Shown: in pieces, positions 10,761-20,819 of the stretch
Layout of the letters: the number at the start of each line of letters is the position of its first letter
Position numbering within the stretch: the stretch's first letter is position 1
From: Symbiodinium natans
Lineage: Eukaryota > Sar > Dinophyceae > Suessiales > Symbiodiniaceae
Direction of reading: 5' to 3'
Length of the DNA: 64,000 nucleotides
NCBI GenBank assembly: GCA_905221605.1
Contig: CAJNDS010002347.1
Coordinates: 263,501 to 327,500, forward strand
Translations under genes and position numbers: made by a program
Notes under the pieces: model-generated
Told to the model about the DNA's origin: nothing
Databases searched by the model: none
What the model saw: only the letters and a program-made list of their open reading frames with translations

Positions 10761-12564
10761 GCTGATGCTCATGATGCTCCCCGCCTGCCTCGTCAAATGC
10801 ATGCAATCACTCGGGCTGTTGGTTTTGCAACGCCTGGCGTCTAGGACGGCCCTGTGGCCGGAAATGTACCCAGCTGATGCTCATGATGCTCCCCTCCTGC
10901 CTCGTCAAATGCATGCAATCACTCGGGCTGTTGGTTTTGCAACGCCTGGCGTCTAGGACGGCCCTGTGGCCGGAAATGTACCCAGCTGATGCTCATGATG
11001 CTCCCCTCCTGCCTCGTCAAATGCATGCAATCACTCGGGCTGTTGGTTTTGCAACGCCTGGCGTCTAGGACGGCCCTGTGGCCGGAAATGTACCCAGCTG
11101 ATGCTCATGATGCTCCCCTCCTGCCTCGTCAAATGCATGCAATCACTCGGGCTGTTGGTTTTGCAACGCCTGGCGTCTAGGACGGCCCTGTGGCCGGAAA
11201 TGTACCCAGCTGATGCTCATGATGCTCCCCTCCTGCCTCGTCAAATGCATGCAATCACTCGGGCAGTTGGTTTTGCAACGCCTGGCGTCTAGGACGGCCC
11301 TGTGGCCGGAAATGTACCCAGCTGATGCTCATGATGCTCCCCTCCTGCCTCGTCAAATGCATGCAATCACTCGGGCTGTTGGTTTTGCAACGCCTGGCGT
11401 CTAGGACGGCCCTGTGGCCGGAAATGTACCCAGCTGATGCTCATGATGCTCCCCTCCTGCCTCGTCAAATGCATGCAATCACTCGGGCTGTTGGTTTTGC
11501 AACGCCTGGCGTCTAGGACGGCCCTGTGGCCGGAAATGTACCCAGCTGATGCTCATGATGCTCCCCTCCTGCCTCGTCAAATGCATGCAATCACTCGGGC
11601 TGTTGGTTTTGCAACGCCTGGCGTCTAGGACGGCCCTGTGGCCGGAAATGTACCCAGCTGATGCTCATGATGCTCCCCTCCTGCCTCGTCAAATGCATGC
11701 AATCACTCGGGCTGTTGGTTTTGCAACGCCTGGCGTCTAGGACGGCCCTGTGGCCGGAAATGTACCCAGCTGATGCTCATGATGCTCCCCTCCTGCCTCG
11801 TCAAATGCATGCAATCACTCGGGCTGTTGGTTTTGCAACGCCTGGCGTCTAGGACGGCCCTGTGGCCGGAAATGTACCCAGCTGATGCTCATGATGCTCC
11901 CCTCCTGCCTCGTCAAATGCATGCAATCACTCGGGCTGTTGGTTTTGCAACGCCTGGCGTCTAGGACGGCCCTGTGGCCGGAAATGTACCCAGCTGATGC
12001 TCATGATGCTCCCCTCCTGCCTCGTCAAATGCATGCAATCACTCGGGCTGTTGGTTTTGCAACGCCTGGCGTCTAGGACGGCCCTGTGGCCGGAAATGTA
12101 CCCAGCTGATGCTCATGATGCTCCCCTCCTGCCTCGTCAAATGCATGCAATCACTCGGGCTGTTGGTTTTGCAACGCCTGGCGTCTAGGACGGCCCTGTG
12201 GCCGGAAATGTACCCAGCTGATGCTCATGATGCTCCCCTCCTGCCTCGTCAAATGCATGCAATCACTCGGGCTGTTGGTTTTGCAACGCCTGGCGTCTAG
12301 GACGGCCCTGTGGCCGGAAATGTACCCAGCTGATGCTCATGATGCTCCCCTCCTGCCTCGTCAAATGCATGCAATCACTCGGGCTGTTGGTTTTGCAACG
12401 CCTGGCGTCTAGGACGGCCCTGTGGCCGGAAATGTACCCAGCTGATGCTCATGATGCTCCCCTCCTGCCTCGTCAAATGCATGCAATCACTCGGGCTGTT
12501 GGTTTTGCAACGCCTGGCGTCTAGGACGGCCCTGTGGCCGGAAATGTACCCAGCTGATGCTCAT
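10761..12564. repeat. 112-bp satellite array, 16 copies plus 12 bases
   Basis: Sixteen head-to-tail units of exactly 112 bases start at 10761, 10873 and so on, with a final partial unit of 12 bases. By eye only two substitutions exist: G instead of T at 10783 in unit 1, and A instead of T at 11265 in unit 5. Each unit carries the palindrome TGCATGCA and the small hairpin GGCC-CTGT-GGCC. The period is not a multiple of three and every frame closes, so the repeated 63-codon ORFs are not genes. Such uniformity implies recent amplification or active homogenisation. Confidence 0.97.
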
Positions 12565-12883
12565 TCTGCGGAGTTGTATATGGCATGGAACGGGTTGTAG
12601 AAGATTCTTATGCCTTGCTCTCATTAGGTTTCATAACTTACGCCCCGTTTATACACCGTAAGATACTACATAAATTATGAGACATCTTGGCTGGCTGGTT
12701 GAGGCTGTGGGGTGGAGTCTGGTGTATGGGGAAGTATGTCGGCTTTGATGATTGAGTTTACGGGGGCAAAATGCGTGTTGTATGCTACACTCGGGGTTAG
12801 GGGTGAGTTGGCGGGCTGGGCGGTGAATACTTCGGGGTGGAGTAGGGTTCTGGCTCCCTCCCGCGACACCGCTGGTCCTGCAC

Positions 12884-13803
12884 CTCATCGCAGAGTAGCG
12901 AAGTGTCGCTCATTGGAGAGTTGTCTTCCGTCGATAGTGCATCGCAGTCCTGTCGTGAGCGCACGGCACCGGCACACGCCTAAGGCCCAGGGAGGGGGGG
13001 GGGGGGCGGGGCCAGCCTTCTCTTGTTCCGACGTGTCAGACACGGACTTGAAGTCCTTCACCAAAGACTGAAGCATGCGCTCACGGGCACAGCCTCCCTG
13101 TACAGTAGCTAGCGTGCATGCATGCCCTGCCGGCCCTGCCTCGGATTGCCAGCTCTTCACCGACTCAGTCCGTTCCAACTCACCTTGAGCAGCAGTGGCA
13201 AATATGAGCACTGGGGAAGCTGAGATTGACCTTCCTCCATCCTCGATCCTGCTCCACCCCCCCCCTTGCTTTCCTGCCAAGCATCGCTGGCGCAAGGCAT
13301 CGATTGAAAGTGGCAAGGCGTGGCCCTGCACAACCGCGGGAGGCGGCTGCGTAGGAGCCGCCACCTGCATTCACTGGGGGCAGATCGCGAAAGTTTGGCC
13401 AACGTGCGCTATGCACAGAAGTACCATTCTGAACAGGCCCAGGGAGTTGCATTCATTTATGTCTCAACTAACACCACCATCCAAAAGCATGATGGTGGAT
13501 GAGGGGCAACACTGAGGGGCAACAATGAGGGGCATCTTGGGAACCGGCCGTGGGCTCGTCATCCGAGAACTCTCCTGACATACTTCACGTACCCACCGAG
13601 ACTTCTCCCAAAGGTTTTCAACGCATGAAACCGACTATTCAGCTACTCATGAGGAGAAGACCCGGAGGGACAAAAACCTAACTCCCACATTGAATTGTTC
13701 TGGCGAGCACTGAGGCACTGAGGGCGAGGCCCTCCAGGAGATCCAGGAATCGCCCACTTTCCTCAGACTTCTCGGCTTTCTCATCCGAGTCGGACGGGAT
13801 GAC
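12884..13803 (-). CDS. Unidentified multi-exon gene, exon chain W
   Basis: Exons proposed: 13803-13705 (acidic, VIPSDSDEKAEKSEESGRFL onward), 13634 to about 13490 (VENLWEKSRWVREVCQESS), about 13325-13184 (ending MEEGQSQLPQCSYLPLLLK), 13097-13017 (GGCARERMLQSLVKDFKSVS onward) and 12949-12884 (DCDALSTEDNSPMSDTSLLC onward). The last three keep phase 0 throughout, with donors AAG|GTGAGT, AAG|GC and GAG|GT and acceptors AG|G. The join between the second and third exon is uncertain and crosses a G9 run. The protein looks largely soluble and charged, partly disordered; no domain recognised. It may belong to one gene with the exon chains at 14.4-15.8 and 17.2-17.8 kb. A competing plus-strand frame at 13377-13502 also looks coding. 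Confidence 0.5.
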
Positions 13804-13833
13804 CTCGAAAGGACGCACCAAGTGCCAGCGCGG

Positions 13834-13840
<7 letters not shown>

Positions 13841-13861
<21 letters not shown>
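13841..13861. repeat. AG microsatellite
   Basis: Uninterrupted AG run just upstream (in minus orientation) of the acidic exon at 13803-13705, probably intronic. Confidence 0.85.
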
Positions 13862-13864
<3 letters not shown>

Positions 13865-14354
13865 CTTGGGAGGAAGTCTGAGTCCAGGCACGGCTCCAAA
13901 GAGCGCCCCCAAGTGGTGAATCTTCTTGTCCTCGCCCTGAGGCACTCAGCCACCGCTACTCGGGCGCTTCTGCCACACATGTTTTGCTCATTTGGCTCCA
14001 CCTTGTCGCCCTCACATCGGGAACTTCTTCGGCTTTGCATGGTGGACGCCGTGCTTCGACTCCACCTTTGAGAGCTCCGAGGGTTTTAAGCCAGTACGTC
14101 TTCACCACGCTAGTCGCAATGCTCTCGGGAAACCCCCTGAGCCGCTGGACACAGATCTCATGTCTGTGTCAGGAGCGACTGTCTTGCTGCCATCCTTAGG
14201 ATGCCAAATAGGGGGCCAAGCCAAGCGGGGCTTCGAGAGAACGCGGATGCCACTCAGTGCATGGCCTTCTTTTGGAAAACCTTCGCGAGCTCGTCTTTCC
14301 ACCTTCGAGATGCGAACCAAATTTGGGGACCCGGTGCCTTCAATCATCTCCCAT

Positions 14355-15829
14355 CTACGAAAGCACTACCGGCTGAGGCCCTGGCATCTGCTCAGCGACT
14401 GAATGAAGATCCTGCTGAGAGGCACCTTTGCCATAAGATGAAGCTGCAAGAGAACCACCGTCCCAACTGAATCCTACCGGGAGCACCTCTGAAGCCTGCA
14501 TGGCACATACCGATTCCCTATCGCCGCTCTCTGTGGCGCGGGCCAAGCATGTCTGCAAGAGTCGTCTCGCCAATCGACGGCGCTGTGGTGGTCCTGCTTG
14601 GAAGTCCGCGCTGTGACATGGCCACGAAATGAGTGATATGAATGAAGAATGGGTGAAGGTGCAGGTTATTGTCGCCATTCCAACCTTCCGCATGTTGCTT
14701 TGTTTTTCTCACACTTGGAAGGTTGTGGGGAATGGGTGGCCACATGCACAAGGAAGCAAGGACCCTGCGCGAAACGATTTAGGATTTCTTGCCTTCAGGC
14801 ACACGGCACACTCTCGCTTTCTCCCTTTTGAGGGGCTTCAAGGGCGAGAGACACACGTTGTGAGGCTTGGTTGCTGGTCAACCGAGGTCTTCAAAACCCT
14901 TGTCTCTGTCGATTCAACTCACTGATTACACTCTTTCTAATTTAAACGCACCCCACCCCCCCCACTCTCTAAAGACACTCGCATGGGGCACTCGCATGGG
15001 GGGTCTAGTCTCTACCCAATTGCGCAAAATGCTCTTGACTGCGCCCTCTCTTTGCCATCCTCCATTCTTGGCAGATCTGGTCGTAGGGAACACCCTCAGA
15101 GGCTGCCTGAAAACAGGATACGGCCGACCCCGGCGGTGTGACGGTGCGAAGGTGGTTTCTCGGACCTGCAGGAGCCTCTCAACCGAGATGCGGTCGGAGA
15201 CATCCTGTGCAGACATCCACGCAGTGTCAACACATGAGCTGCTACAAGAACGCTTGGGAGCCCTCAAAGCATTGAGTGCCCAGCGCGTTGAATGCCAGCA
15301 TGGTAGTGCCTGAAACGGCACTGTCAAGCTCGTAAAAAGCCCAGCTTTTATCCGGCTAACTCAGTGTATCCCATTGGCCCAAATGGAAAGAAGTAATTAC
15401 TAAGTACGTGCACCAAGGCTTTGGCCAGCCCATTGTCGGGTGCTGATTCTTGCACAAGGACATCTCGCAAACGAACAACCTCAGTACAGGTCAGGCCGGT
15501 GTGCTTTACGATGCGGCTTTTCTCCATATAATGGAACACCATCGTCGCCAAGTGACTCCCCATTTTTCCTGCAGGCTCTGAGGACAGTTTGTGCAAGCTT
15601 GAGCCACTTTCGAGCCTTGTGTTGATAAGCAGGACCGATTGCGAGAAGCCACCTTGGTTAACCTCGGCCAGAGAAATGTTTAGCAGGTTGCCAAAGTCCT
15701 TTGTGCCAACTCCCCGAGGAGGGGGCCGTCTGAACTGCCTGAGGAAGGACACAAGTTGTTTTTCAGAAACCGTTGTCTGGGGTTCAATGCATCTAGCCTC
15801 TTCCGCAGCTTTGTTCATGCGCCTGATGC
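14355..15829 (-). CDS. Unidentified multi-exon gene, exon chain Z
   Basis: Four exons join in frame: 15829-15414 (138 codons, includes SEKQLVSFLRQF and KMGSHLATMVFHYMEKSRIV), 15204-15166 (exactly 13 codons, DVSDRISVERLLQ), 15106-15016 (AASEGVPYDQICQEWRMAKR onward) and 14593-14355, which ends in TAG. Donors are GT at all three junctions; acceptors are AG|G; phases 0, 0 and 1 match exactly. A further exon carrying VAADLGLTEEQAGQLLQTVE probably lies just upstream near 15.9 kb. The chain looks helical, without signal peptide or membrane segment. No family recognised. The final exon could instead be spliced at GAG|GTGCTC and lead into 14.1-14.4 kb, which also has a long coding-like minus frame. 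Confidence 0.6.
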
Positions 15830-16059
15830 CTGTATTTGCCTGTCAGCCCACGGCTCGGCTGAGTGCATGCAATCATTCAACCGTCTGCAGCAGCTGCCCA
15901 GCCTGTTCTTCGGTGAGACCCAGATCGGCTGCTACCTCGCGGAACCCCGTGAAGCATGGACGAGCCAGACCCAGTGCCCAGTGTTGGCATCGGCTAGTAG
16001 CACCTTGTTGAGCATGGCCATGCCAGGCTTGTGGTTCAGTAGGCCTGCACCTCACCGAC

Positions 16060-17120
16060 ATGGGAGCAGCCAGGCACAGCCAACATTCTCAACATTCCCA
16101 GCTTCGCTTGCAAGACAAGCCAGGCACCGCCAATCATCTCACCGCAGCGCATCCCGACCTAATGGCAATCAGCTCCCAAAACCCCACAACACTGATGAAA
16201 GCACACGTAAGCACGCGTAAGCACACTCGCTTGGGACCCCTGCGCATTCGGATGCATCGTAGCCGAACAGCTCCTGGCACCGCAATGATGGCTGTTCGCA
16301 TGCTGCCTGGGGAAGGTCCAGGGTTGATCACATGCCGCGGCTGTCTCCTCGAAGCCTTTGCTGACCTGAGTGACAGCTGGGAAGGAAGCAGCGCATGCGA
16401 ATCTTTCGCAGAATTGGGCATCCCGTTCGCACCATGCTACAAACGAGCGGCATGTCGGATTGGGAAGCCTTTAGCCTTGGAGTCACAAATCACGTAGCTG
16501 TCCACGTCCTGCAGCGGATGATTCGCACCACGTGCATACATGCGGCACATGCGCCGTCCGGCAAATGTCAGCGTGGTCCTTCATCGCTTACTCTCGCGCA
16601 ATAACGTTGCTATTGCGCTGAGTACCTTCACACGTCGGCCAGCCTTTGCCTGACAACCGCATCAAGTGATTTCGAGTTACGAGTGGCACACGGGGCTCCA
16701 CAAAGCATGCCAAAACATCTCAGGGCCCTGCGAAGCCAGCCGCTTCAACTGGCTAAACCCGCGGGCTCCGTTATCGAGCCAATCTTGGATATAGCTGCGA
16801 GGCACAGAGGCACTGACTTCTTTGTGCTGAAAATCTCTGGTTGTTTGCCGACCTACTCCAGGCAGAGATGCTTCCAACTCCCTTTTTAAAGCCTCACACG
16901 ATCTGTGCGGGAAGGCTGGCAGAAATGCAGGTCAAGCACCTGGTTTCAGAGTCTCACGCTGCAACGGCCCAATCCTGTACGATGGCCACAACACGGCTCT
17001 CTCACTCACAAACCTTGGCAGAAACCACGGGACGTGGGTGAGAGATTTCTCGTTCAAGCCCCGTGTGGAAATAGCCCGGCTGAAAACAGCCAAGCTTGAG
17101 CTTATGTCTGTTTCACACAC
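16060..17120. other. Between exon chains Z and Y
   Basis: A coding-like minus frame near 16150-16360 (VSKGFEETAAACDQPWTFPR) starts after an AG|G and could be a further upstream exon of chain Z. Otherwise nothing supported. Two C runs lie at about 17127-17158. Confidence 0.35.
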
Positions 17121-17187
17121 ATCCTCCCCCCCCCCCCCCCCCAGGGCCCCCCCCCCCCACTTTTCCATATGTGAGGAGCTGGTGCAC

Positions 17188-17763
17188 TCAAGAGGGTGCA
17201 CTGAAGAGGACTTCTCTCAAAGGTTCCGGGAACCCGGCCATGGAGGAGACCAAGCGCCTCTCCAGAGAGGTCGTGTCTTCAAGAAGCCCTTCTCTCAGGA
17301 CTCCAAGGCTTCTTTGAAAAGGTTTCTTCGATTTTTTGTTTGTTCTTCGGTCCATCCAGAGAAAAAGAGAGACTACACCCAGTGCGTCCGCTCATCCCCC
17401 ATCGGCTTCGGTAGGCTACAGCCCCATGATGCCCCAGACACGTGAGGGTGTCATGATGAGCTTGGAACGGACCTCCTTGATGAGAGCTCTCGCACTGTCG
17501 TCGCTTCCAGCTGCCACAGCAGCAATTGCCTGGTCTGCCTCGACATCGCCGACAGTGTACCGCCAGGCCAAGGAAACACACACACACACACACACAGAAA
17601 AAAAAAAAAAAAGAAGCCGACCGCTCGCCTTTTTGCGAGCTTCTGCCTGCCGTTTAGACCTGCGTGCAGGATCAACCAACTCCTTCATTTCCGCAACGCA
17701 ACCCAGCTGGGCTTCCAGCGGAGGGAGCGTGGCCGCTGCTGGCACTGCCGGCACTGCTGGCAC
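17188..17763 (-). CDS. Unidentified gene, exon chain Y, helical protein C-terminus
   Basis: Three exons join in frame: from at least 17763 to 17629 (ending VDPARRSKRQAEARKK), 17538-17420 (ADQAIAAVAAGSDDSARALI onward) and 17293-17188 (GLLEDTTSLERRLVSSMAGF onward, ending LFSAPS and TGA). The first intron has a GC donor (AAG|GCGAGC) and AG|GC acceptor, and contains a CA microsatellite and poly-A; the second has a GT donor. Phases are 0 and 2 and match. An acidic phrase QWSQSEELEEFEEL at about 17800-17840 may be an earlier exon. The joined sequence is Ala-, Arg- and Glu-rich and probably alpha-helical. Family not recognised. Confidence 0.6.
17575..17612. repeat. CA microsatellite plus poly-A in an intron
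   Basis: A CA run followed by about 14 A residues, entirely inside the first intron of exon chain Y. Confidence 0.9.
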
Positions 17764-17869
17764 TGCTGGCCTGAATCTAAATCAACTCTTCAAACTCTTC
17801 AAGCTCTTCAGACTGAGACCATTGGGCCGGCTGATCCAACAGGTGGGTACAACCGGCTATTGATGTCAT

Positions 17870-20010
17870 GGGGGTTTCAAACTTTTGGGATGTTGAGTCT
17901 GCACCTCGTAGTGGAAGGAGGGTTCAAACAATGCCGTATACGTCCATGAGGATATTGCAGGTTCTGGCAAGCGGGAGCGCCACATCTGCCAACACCATCT
18001 GTATATTGCACAGTGGCGAGAGCAACTTGCAGCATGCTGGCTTTGCGCGCTGGCTAGCCTAGCATCTGCGAGATACGCCAAGCTGTCTGAGAAGATTTAC
18101 CCGCTAGGCTCCAAACGCACACATGCATGCACACATGCGCTTGCGCAGACTGCCAAGACGGGGCACTCCAGATGCTCTTAGCACAACGCACGTTCGCCAC
18201 ACATCTCCCCTGGTTCATAGCCAATGTCCCAGCACAGAAGCCCAAAACACATCACCAACTCTCGGCCTCTGCCGCGCCAGAAAACGCTCCAGCGCCAGAA
18301 ATGAACCGACAAGCCGCTCCATGAGAAAACTCTGGAAACAGACGAGCGTCGTCACCTGTCCTTTCCTGTGGTGCGCAGAGCTCAACACAGCATGGCCGGC
18401 TGGGCTCGCCCCGAAGTCCGGAGCAGTGCAACACTCTGCCGTAACCGCAGCGCCCTACCGGGACTCCGGCGGGGCTTGTTGCACAGGGACGACAGCCTTG
18501 GCCCATGGAGGGATGCTAGTGAGCTTAGTGGCTACTGTAACGAGCTCCTTCATGAAGAATCAGCAGAAGTTCACCCAGCAAATAGGCACGGTCCAACGCC
18601 ACCTTTTTCTGTTCTGGCGACCGGGCACCTCAAACCGCATGTTTTGGCATAACACAGCTGCATTCCTGCTCAGGTAGCAGGTGAGCTGGTTGCAGCACCA
18701 GTGCAACTAAAGACGATATTTTTTCAAGCGATGTCCAACAGAGTCATCAGCATCGACCAGTGCCTTTGGCTCTGCTTTTGCCTCAGGCGAGCCTTCCTCA
18801 CAGCTGTTCCTTAGATGGGGACGCACGTGGAAGCGACATGACTAGGTCGAAAATGGTAGTCGTTATATCAGAGTCGAGCTGCGCCATCCTTCCTCATCAG
18901 ATTCTTCTGGCAGGCGGGGGCGCCATGCTCAAGACGAACACATCACTAACCCTGGTCTTCACGTCTGCATCTTGAGTACACATGCTGTCTACTGTGTTTA
19001 CAGGCGCCTGCTTGCCCTCCGCCATTCTCTTCCGATAAGCCTCTTCTCGACTGTCGTACGCGGAGTCCGTCGGGAGCAGAAAGACGGTCCTTCCTGCCTC
19101 TCAGGGTTGGGATGCTGTGTTGTGTGCTATAACTATAAGCTGTGAATATCACTCTCACACTGTCTGTCGGAACTGTTGTTCATGCTCTCATGTTTGCATG
19201 CCTCCTTGTTGACAGTCGTGAACCTAAGCTGCACCGAGCATCGCTATGCTTCCCAAAATAAGTCCGATAATTACAGTTTGGGGGTACTATTGCAGAGTTT
19301 GAATGAATTCTGCAGCGAAAAAGAGAAAGACCTTCGCCCTTTTCCTTGAAATGATGAGAGCACTTAAATGAAGCTCTTCCTCTCTCTCTGTCTCTGTCAC
19401 AGCACGGCGTGCAAAACACTGACAAGTGGCATCTTGCCCAGCTCGGCGACCACGGAGTCGCCTGAGTTAGAGGATTCTCCCCATAATCCTCTGAAGTTCC
19501 CCCATAAAGACTCAACAATACATGGCCCGGATTCTCTCCCAAAAGTGTGCTGAGTGCAAGAACGGCTCCCATGTCTAACAGCTTCAACACAGACCCATAC
19601 GCTCCTCTAAACACTCCAACGCTCCATGGCAGAGCTGACCGTGAGCTGACCACGCACCCCTCGAAAAACGAAACAGCCGACAGCGAGCGAAAAGCCAAAA
19701 ACAAAAACCGCAACACACCTGTCCGAAAGGAGAGAGTTCTCTCCTTCCGGAAGAAAAAAAACAGGAGGATTTTGGGTGAATGGGGGAGGGGGGGGGGAGA
19801 GCGGCTGAGCCGCTCAGGGCGATGGAATCCTCCACGCGCTGGTCCCTTGCAGCGGCCTGGAGCTTCCGGGCTGCCGCCTCGAGGCCTCCGTCGGAGAAAA
19901 CCACACGTACTATACGAGAAAGAGAGACAAAAAGAGAGAAAAAGAAGGGCTTCTCTTTAAGCTTCTGTCAAGTTCTGCTATGACTCAAAGCTTCTTGCAA
20001 GATTGTCCTA
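17870..20010. other. Stretch with weak coding hints only
   Basis: A minus frame near 19425-19460 (GDSVVAELGKMPL after CAG|G) looks like a short exon but has no confirmed partner. A G run lies at about 19783-19798. Nothing else supported. Confidence 0.35.
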
Positions 20011-20014
20011 GCTA

Positions 20015-20373
20015 CTACTTCTTGTATAGGTCTGGGAAAACCAAGGTACGCTCGTAGCCAGGCTGAAAATCAATCTCCCCATCCTCTTCCTGACGGGCCA
20101 TGTGCAAGATGGCAAGACATGAAAAGAAGCACCAGGAACAAAAGACTGATTCGCAAGGGTCTTGTTTGCTCCTTTTGAATGCTTGACAAGAGTATGGGTG
20201 CGAAATTGGCTTGTGCATTTGTTGTTCTGGTCGTTAGTCTTGCTAGTTCCCACAAAGACATCAAGGAGTGCAAGCCCGTGTGCCCAGACACTCTCGCCTA
20301 GTCGCCATACAAGTTCTCGGGCTTGGAAGAGTTTCGTGAGGTTTTGAAGACATGTCCATTGATGGTCGGCTAT
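20015..20373 (-). CDS. Last two exons of an unidentified gene
   Basis: The terminal exon 20089-20015 has 24 codons and a TAG stop: EEDGEIDFQPGYERTLVFPD and then LYKK. The preceding coding stretch, open from 20373 to a GT donor after 20254, reads TCLQNLTKLFQARELVWRLG and continues ESVWAHGLALLDVF. Both junctions are phase 0 and the acceptor is CAG|G. Upstream exons were not found; a G-rich duplicated segment starts just beyond. Function unknown. The plus strand of the same bases gives an mTERF-like phrase that was judged spurious. Confidence 0.45.
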
Positions 20374-20386
20374 TCATTGAAACAAG

Positions 20387-20496
20387 CTTTGCATGGCTCA
20401 TCACAGCAGGGGGGTTTGGGTGGGGGGGCGCATGGCTCATCACAGCAGGGGGGTTTGGGTGGGGGGGCGCGGGGGGGGGGGGGGGGGGGGGGGGGA
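20387..20496. repeat. 40-bp direct duplication and G run
   Basis: The segment GCATGGCTCATCACAGCAGG plus a G-rich tail occurs twice back to back (about 20390 and 20430), followed by an almost pure G run to about 20496. Replication slippage is the simplest origin. Confidence 0.85.
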
Positions 20497-20514
20497 GTGG
20501 CATTTGCAAACAGC

Positions 20515-20800
20515 GCCAAAGACCCAAAGACAACAAGAGACGATGTGAGATATGCAAAAGAGCAAAAAGTGGAAAAACGAGCAAAGGAAAAAGCCAGAAG
20601 CGATGAAGGCAAGAAGGGACAAGCAAAAACTAACAAAAACAAGAAGCAGCGAAAGGCAAAGCAAGAAGCCAGCGGCGATGAAAGACAGTTAGAGACAGGC
20701 TAAGCAAAAAACAAATTGCTAAGCAAGAAGCCAAAGAAATGAAAGACAATAGGAACTACGAAAACAAGAAGATAGAGTGAAAGGGATGAGAATGGCAAGA
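20515..20800. repeat. Purine-rich tract
   Basis: About 285 bases dominated by A and G with recurring AAGAAGCCAGCGGCGATGAAAG-like words at about 20590, 20655 and 20725. Lys-rich readings through it reflect composition. Confidence 0.6.
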
Positions 20801-20819
20801 CATGGTAGAGCGGAGTTAA

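Noticed and set aside
10765-12524. Sixteen identical 63-codon ORFs
   Set aside because: They are the same frame repeated in a 112-base satellite; the period is not divisible by three and the frames close in every unit.
13377-13502. Plus-strand phrase RESLANVRYAQKYHSEQAQG
   Set aside because: Looks coding but is isolated, and lies opposite the minus-strand exon chain W, which has phase-consistent junctions. Not fully excluded.
20305-20392. Plus-strand phrase GLEEFREVLKTCPLMVGYSL resembling an mTERF repeat
   Set aside because: Single repeat only, no partner repeats, and the minus strand of the same bases forms two exons that join in phase and end in a stop.
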